NCBI GenBank assembly: GCA_934085585.1
Contig: CAKOHI010000001.1
Span: 1-64,000, forward strand
Length of the DNA stretch: 64,000 nt
Direction of reading: 5' to 3'
DNA from: an uncultured Bacilli bacterium
Lineage (GTDB): Bacteria; Bacillota_I; Bacilli_A; RF39; UBA660
Every line of letters starts with the position of its first letter. The first letter of the stretch is position 1. The notes under the pieces are model-generated. The model saw only the letters and a program-made list of their open reading frames with translations. It did not search any database and was not told the origin of the DNA. The position numbers and the translations under genes were made by a program. Shown piece after piece: positions 60,043-64,000 of the stretch.

Positions 60043-63000
60043 TTAACGTTTAATTTCTTGAGTCTCATGCATAGTTTTTTGTTCTTCGTTTTTTGAATTT
60101 ATTCCTAAAGCGATTTTTATCTGTTCAATTTCTTCTATTGCCCTAGCATCATTTATTGGTAAAACAAGTTCTTCCACAGTTCCATCACCTTTAATAGCGA
60201 TATACCAATCTTCTCCGCATACTACTTTTATATACTCTTTAGAATAAAATGGTTCAAAATTTCTAGACATATTTTCTTTGTTTTCAGGATTAATTTCCAT
60301 AGTTATTCTTAAAGCACGTAATCTAGTTATTTCAGTCTCCATTGGTTGATAAGTTATTTTTTTTCTAGGTTTTTGATAAGTAACTTTTGGCTCAATATCA
60401 AAATTTAATTTTAATTCTTTTTCTTCAAATCCTTGCATTTTTCTTTTTGAACTTAATAGTAAAGCAGAATTAGAAAAATCAGCATGAGAGAAATTATTAA
60501 CAAATCTACTATCTTTTACTGAAATATAATTATCATTACTCCAACAAGAAGAGCTATTTACAAAAACATAATCAATATTGTCATTGCTTGAAATTGATTG
60601 TTGTATAATTTGATCAGCAATTGATTTGTATAAATCTATTGGTAAGTTTTCACCACCGTGTGTTACCATTTGAATAATATTTCCTCTTCTAAAAAGAAGT
60701 ATTCTAGAAATAAGTCTTTTTTGAAGATCTCTAATTAAAATTACATCTCCTGAATTTTGTAGCAGCACTTCATTATATGTTTTTATACCTGCTGGATTTA
60801 ACAAATCTATACAACTATCCTTGCTAGGCTTTTTACCTATAAGTAATCTTTCAGGATCAGAATACATACCGGATTCTAAATAATAATTTTTAGTTTGTAA
60901 AAAAATTGAAGGAATATTACCACTTTGTTTATTCACCATTTGTGTATAAAATTCCAAATATTTAGAACTGTTGTATTCACCAACTTCAGATACAATTCCT
61001 CTACCTAATGCAAATAAAGTTATATCATCTATTGAACTGTACGCATTAGCCAAAGAAATCAAATCATCAATTTTCTTTAAAACAATAGTAGTAAAATCTA
61101 AATTTTCTAAAACATCCATTGTACCCATGATTTTAGTTTTAATTCTATCATAATCAACTAATATATTAATGAATGTATTTATATCTAATTCATCAATTAA
61201 ATTTATAAAAGGTAGTAAGAATGAAATATCTCTAATTAAATCTTTATTATCTAATATTTTTACTATAGTTTCTTCATCAAGATTAATTAATAATTTAGAA
61301 AGATTTTTTATGCACCTATCATTATCACCAATAACATAATTTGCTTGATTTAGTCCACCTAATTTACTCTTTTCCCATTGTGAAATATGAGATTCCTCTT
61401 CCGTTAAGGTTACACTGTTTATAAATTTGAATTTAATTTGTTCAAATTTCTTCAAAATAAATTTAGATATTTCAAAATTATCAATTTTTAAGACACCAAT
61501 AACTGCTTCATCAATTCTTCCATAACACTTAAATTCATTTGCAATATAATTTAATCCTTGCATGTCTATTTGTATACCAGATTTTTTAATATCCTTATTA
61601 TTTATAATTAAATTAATAACATTCTTAATTTCATTTATAAATTGTTCTTCGGTAATACCTAATTGTAGATAATTGCCTTCTCTAATACATTTTTCTATTT
61701 TATTAATTTTTCTTCCATTAAGAATTGCTGTCTTTTTCTTTTCAGTTAATTTCATATTCTTTTCTATATCAGTTAATATTTTTCTTTTTTCGTTACTCAT
61801 AAAATAATTTCTATGTTGATTTAGAATTTTATTACAAAATTCATTTGTAACGGTTAGATCAATAGATTGAGTATTAACATAGATATTGTAATAGTTTTCT
61901 ATTTCATTTTTTAACTGTTCAATAGGAATTGTTTCTCCGGCAAAGGAGTAAAGTTCTTTAATATATTCAGAAATCAATTCATAATTTTTTGTGTCAACTA
62001 CATTTCTAAACAATTGAATGAGCGAGTCATTTATTGCCACTATATCAGGATATTTGAATGAAAACTTATTTTGTGTATACCTTATGTTTACTATACCATC
62101 TACTACTTTATCAAGTACTTGTAAATATCCTTGTTGTATAGTTATGTCATTTTCGTTTATAGAAAAATTAAAATATTCTAGTAATTCATTTATTTTTTTT
62201 ATATCTACTTTACCACCAAATTTAGTATCTAAAAACGGTAATTTGTCAGTGGTTAATACATATGAATTACCTAAAACACTAGTAATGGCTTCTTCCTTTT
62301 TTTCACTTGTCAAATATGCAGAATATAAGGAAAATTCAGGAAACTTGCTCATTAATCTATAATTTTTAGTTAATGCAGGATTTTGTTCCAAGTCTTCTTT
62401 AGTAATTTTATATTTTTCTAATGTTTCTTCTATTAAAAAGTCATCTATATAGCAATTTTCTCCTAATAACCTTATTAATATAGGATTTTTCTTAATTGCA
62501 TCTTCCATAATATACTGATTATTTCGTAAATTTATATTTTTTAACAAATCTTCTTCGCTTGCAATAAATCCTCTTTCTCTTGCAGACATCACTGATTCAT
62601 AAGTTATTTTCTCTGCATCAAAATATACAATCATTGATGGATCATTTAGAAAAGCCTTCAATATCAAAATATTATTATTTAATAAATAAGGATTCTTAAT
62701 AAAATGAATTTTTTCAGGAATATAACCATTGCGTAAAGCAATTCTAATAAGTTCATCAGAAGGTTTTTCTATTCTTAAAATTAAAATAGGATTTTCAGAA
62801 ATTGCTCTTTTTATTAGTTTTTCACTTTTTAAAAATAAAGGGCTTTTATTAATATCTTCTTCATCAGGGGTATAGTATGAGTCTTCTAATATGGATATAA
62901 TATTTTCAGTTATTTGAGATTCGTTTAATTTTTTAATTAATGCAGGAAATTCTTTGATAACAGATTCACATATTTTTGCATTTTGTAACAACATTGGATA

Positions 63001-63291
63001 CTTATCAATATGATAAAATTGTATCTCTGAATCTAAATCTGCAATCTTATTAATACATTCTACGGAAAAAGCTTCCGGTTCAAAATATTCAAAAGAATTT
63101 TTATTAATATCTAGCATATAATTTAATACTTTTGCATCTCTATTTAAGCTTTTATTTTTTCTAATATAAGAAACTGGAATATCTACTTTTTTTATTATTT
63201 GAAAAAAATCATCAATAGATAATTCAGAAAAATGATTTAACAAATATCTCTTTAACAAAGGTTTAGGTAACGACATTATTATTCTATTCAT
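60043..63291 (-). CDS. Large helical-repeat protein with C-terminal alpha/beta domain, unknown function
   Basis: 1,082 residues from ATG 63291 (AGGATGTG upstream), with no signal peptide or membrane helix. The first third has about five repeats of 50-70 residues in the form K-x-P-x-L-x(6)-I-x-x-A-I-x-x-N-P-x-L-I, for example I-S-E-N-P-I-L-I-L-R and I-K-K-N-P-I-L-I-R-L. A long helical middle follows. The C-terminal third has L-N-P-A-G-I-K-T-Y, I-S-R-I-L-L-F-R-R-G-N, Y-V-F-V-N-S-S-S, and N-F-E-P-F-Y-S-K-E-Y. It is the largest gene here and stands alone after IS debris. No family is assigned. Confidence 0.85.
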   Translation of the reverse strand: MNRIIMSLPKPLLKRYLLNHFSELSIDDFFQIIKKVDIPVSYIRKNKSLNRDAKVLNYMLDINKNSFEYFEPEAFSVECINKIADLDSEIQFYHIDKYPMLLQNAKICESVIKEFPALIKKLNESQITENIISILEDSYYTPDEEDINKSPLFLKSEKLIKRAISENPILILRIEKPSDELIRIALRNGYIPEKIHFIKNPYLLNNNILILKAFLNDPSMIVYFDAEKITYESVMSARERGFIASEEDLLKNINLRNNQYIMEDAIKKNPILIRLLGENCYIDDFLIEETLEKYKITKEDLEQNPALTKNYRLMSKFPEFSLYSAYLTSEKKEEAITSVLGNSYVLTTDKLPFLDTKFGGKVDIKKINELLEYFNFSINENDITIQQGYLQVLDKVVDGIVNIRYTQNKFSFKYPDIVAINDSLIQLFRNVVDTKNYELISEYIKELYSFAGETIPIEQLKNEIENYYNIYVNTQSIDLTVTNEFCNKILNQHRNYFMSNEKRKILTDIEKNMKLTEKKKTAILNGRKINKIEKCIREGNYLQLGITEEQFINEIKNVINLIINNKDIKKSGIQIDMQGLNYIANEFKCYGRIDEAVIGVLKIDNFEISKFILKKFEQIKFKFINSVTLTEEESHISQWEKSKLGGLNQANYVIGDNDRCIKNLSKLLINLDEETIVKILDNKDLIRDISFLLPFINLIDELDINTFINILVDYDRIKTKIMGTMDVLENLDFTTIVLKKIDDLISLANAYSSIDDITLFALGRGIVSEVGEYNSSKYLEFYTQMVNKQSGNIPSIFLQTKNYYLESGMYSDPERLLIGKKPSKDSCIDLLNPAGIKTYNEVLLQNSGDVILIRDLQKRLISRILLFRRGNIIQMVTHGGENLPIDLYKSIADQIIQQSISSNDNIDYVFVNSSSCWSNDNYISVKDSRFVNNFSHADFSNSALLLSSKRKMQGFEEKELKLNFDIEPKVTYQKPRKKITYQPMETEITRLRALRITMEINPENKENMSRNFEPFYSKEYIKVVCGEDWYIAIKGDGTVEELVLPINDARAIEEIEQIKIALGINSKNEEQKTMHETQEIKR

Positions 63292-63388
63292 ATTTGTACA
63301 CATCCTATCATATATAGTATATCATAAATTCCACAAATTTTTAAAGTCTTTAAAAAAACTGCAATTACTCTAAAAACTTATGCAAAAA

Positions 63389-63416
63389 ATGGATGACTTT
63401 CCTAGTATATAAAAAA
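63389..63416. repeat. Solo copy of the IS605 left-end block
   Basis: TGGATGACTTTCCTAGTATA continues into AAAAAAA, matching 5163-5188 next to copy A. No other IS part is adjacent. The rest of 63304-63526 holds no gene. Confidence 0.65.
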
Positions 63417-63526
63417 ACTAGAATCTTCAATTAAAAAACTCTTCTTTATCTATATTTTATCGGCACTAATAAGAAAAGTCAATTAAAACCAAATAAATAA
63501 AAAGAAAAGATGTTAACTAATTTATT

Positions 63527-64000
63527 TTATAAAATATGATATATTCCTAGTAATATTAATAAAACTATTCCTATAATATTTGCATATTTACCTATAAATC
63601 TATTTGAATACTTCCCTATTAAAAGTCCAATCGAAGTAAAAGAAAAACTACATACTGCAAAAATAAAACTAGCTAAAATAAATTTATTGGTTATTTCACT
63701 AATTCCTAAACCAATTGTAAATGAATCAATACTTACACTAAATGCTAAAAATACCAAACTTAATAAATTTATATTTATATTTATTTCTTCTTTTTTAAAA
63801 TATTGAATGGCTATATTAACTCCTAGTATAATGAGTATTAAACCTAAAACAATATTACTTGCAATATTAAAATAATTCATAATAGTAATTCCTATTTTAT
63901 TTCCTATGATTGGCATTATAAAATGAAACAATGCTACTACAAAAGGAAATAATGTTAATAATTTGTTATTTTTTATTAAAGTTCCCATGCTTAATGATAA
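63527..64000 (-). CDS. MntP/YtaF-like manganese efflux pump, partial
   Basis: The C-terminal ~158 residues of a six-helix MntP-family protein; the start is beyond the window. Two repeats are seen: L-S-L-S-M-G-T at the edge and A-F-S-V-S-I-D-S-F-T-I-G-L-G (about residue 82 of the visible part), the S-x-D-S-F motif that binds Mn. Members export Mn2+; the YtaF subgroup is linked to sporulation. The end L-L-G-I-Y-H-I-L is complete. Confidence 0.85.
   Translation of the reverse strand, partial: LSLSMGTLIKNNKLLTLFPFVVALFHFIMPIIGNKIGITIMNYFNIASNIVLGLILIILGVNIAIQYFKKEEINININLLSLVFLAFSVSIDSFTIGLGISEITNKFILASFIFAVCSFSFTSIGLLIGKYSNRFIGKYANIIGIVLLILLGIYHIL

Overview
The window is an AT-rich stretch of a low-GC Gram-positive (Firmicutes, Bacilli-like) chromosome. 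It opens inside a 16S rRNA gene read on the minus strand. Almost every gene is also on the minus strand. The exceptions are a DUF378 gene, a 30-residue toxin-like peptide, two small regulators and a transposase scrap. The sporulation genes spoIID, spoIIQ and spoIIID lie in Bacillus-like order, so the lineage sporulates or descends from spore formers. An intact prfB with its programmed frameshift, and normal use of TGA as a stop, argue for the standard genetic code and against a Mycoplasma-type code. An uncultured gut Erysipelotrichales or RF39-like member of the Bacilli fits, but the species is not identified.

Layout. 0-0.6 kb: 5' end of 16S rRNA with its promoter and boxA leader. 0.6-4.6 kb: DUF402 protein, CtpA protease, a GerS-like lipoprotein and DUF378. 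4.6-5.2 kb: internally deleted IS605-type element. 5.2-9.2 kb: c-di-AMP synthase module (cdaA-cdaR), a DUF3048 lipoprotein and smpB. 9.2-18 kb: housekeeping block (rnr, secG, ftsH, tilS, prfB) carrying two paralogous pilin-like genes and a dead ISL3 element. 18-24 kb: two beta-helix surface proteins and an OmpR-type two-component system. 25.1-25.4 kb: probable type I toxin-antitoxin locus. 25.4-28.2 kb: serpin-like protein and an ABC-F ATPase. 28.2-32.4 kb: overlapping operon of a VTC polyphosphate-polymerase-like protein, DUF4956, a carbohydrate-binding beta-helix protein and a NAGPA-type glycosidase. 32.5-34.7 kb: OatA-like acyltransferase with a duplicated SGNH domain. 35-45.3 kb: accessory region with collagen-like, RhuM and CPBP pseudogenes, a PnuC operon, KilA-N and NUDIX proteins, and five copies of nearly the same terminator. 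45.4-52.4 kb: secA, hpf, cspA, spoIIID, spoIIQ, spoIID, DUF1146, rpiB and rpmE. 52.5-56.6 kb: TasA-like surface protein, a truncated paralog behind it, and RHH and XRE regulators with palindromic operators. 56.6-64 kb: SGNH protein, murA, a second IS605 remnant, a CSD-like protein, a 1,082-residue helical-repeat protein, and the end of an MntP-like gene.

The most coherent unexplained unit is a putative regulon. An 11-bp-period direct repeat resembling a Pho box lies in front of the response-regulator gene and, 17 of 19 bases identical, in front of the VTC/DUF4956 operon 9 kb away. A weaker version precedes the beta-helix gene next to the kinase. This suggests one two-component system controls envelope beta-helix proteins together with a polyphosphate-type polymerase. 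Other candidates are the type I toxin locus, the actin-like remnant in the mbl position after spoIIID, the IS605 remnants that keep their omega-RNA-like ends, and the silent surface-protein paralog.
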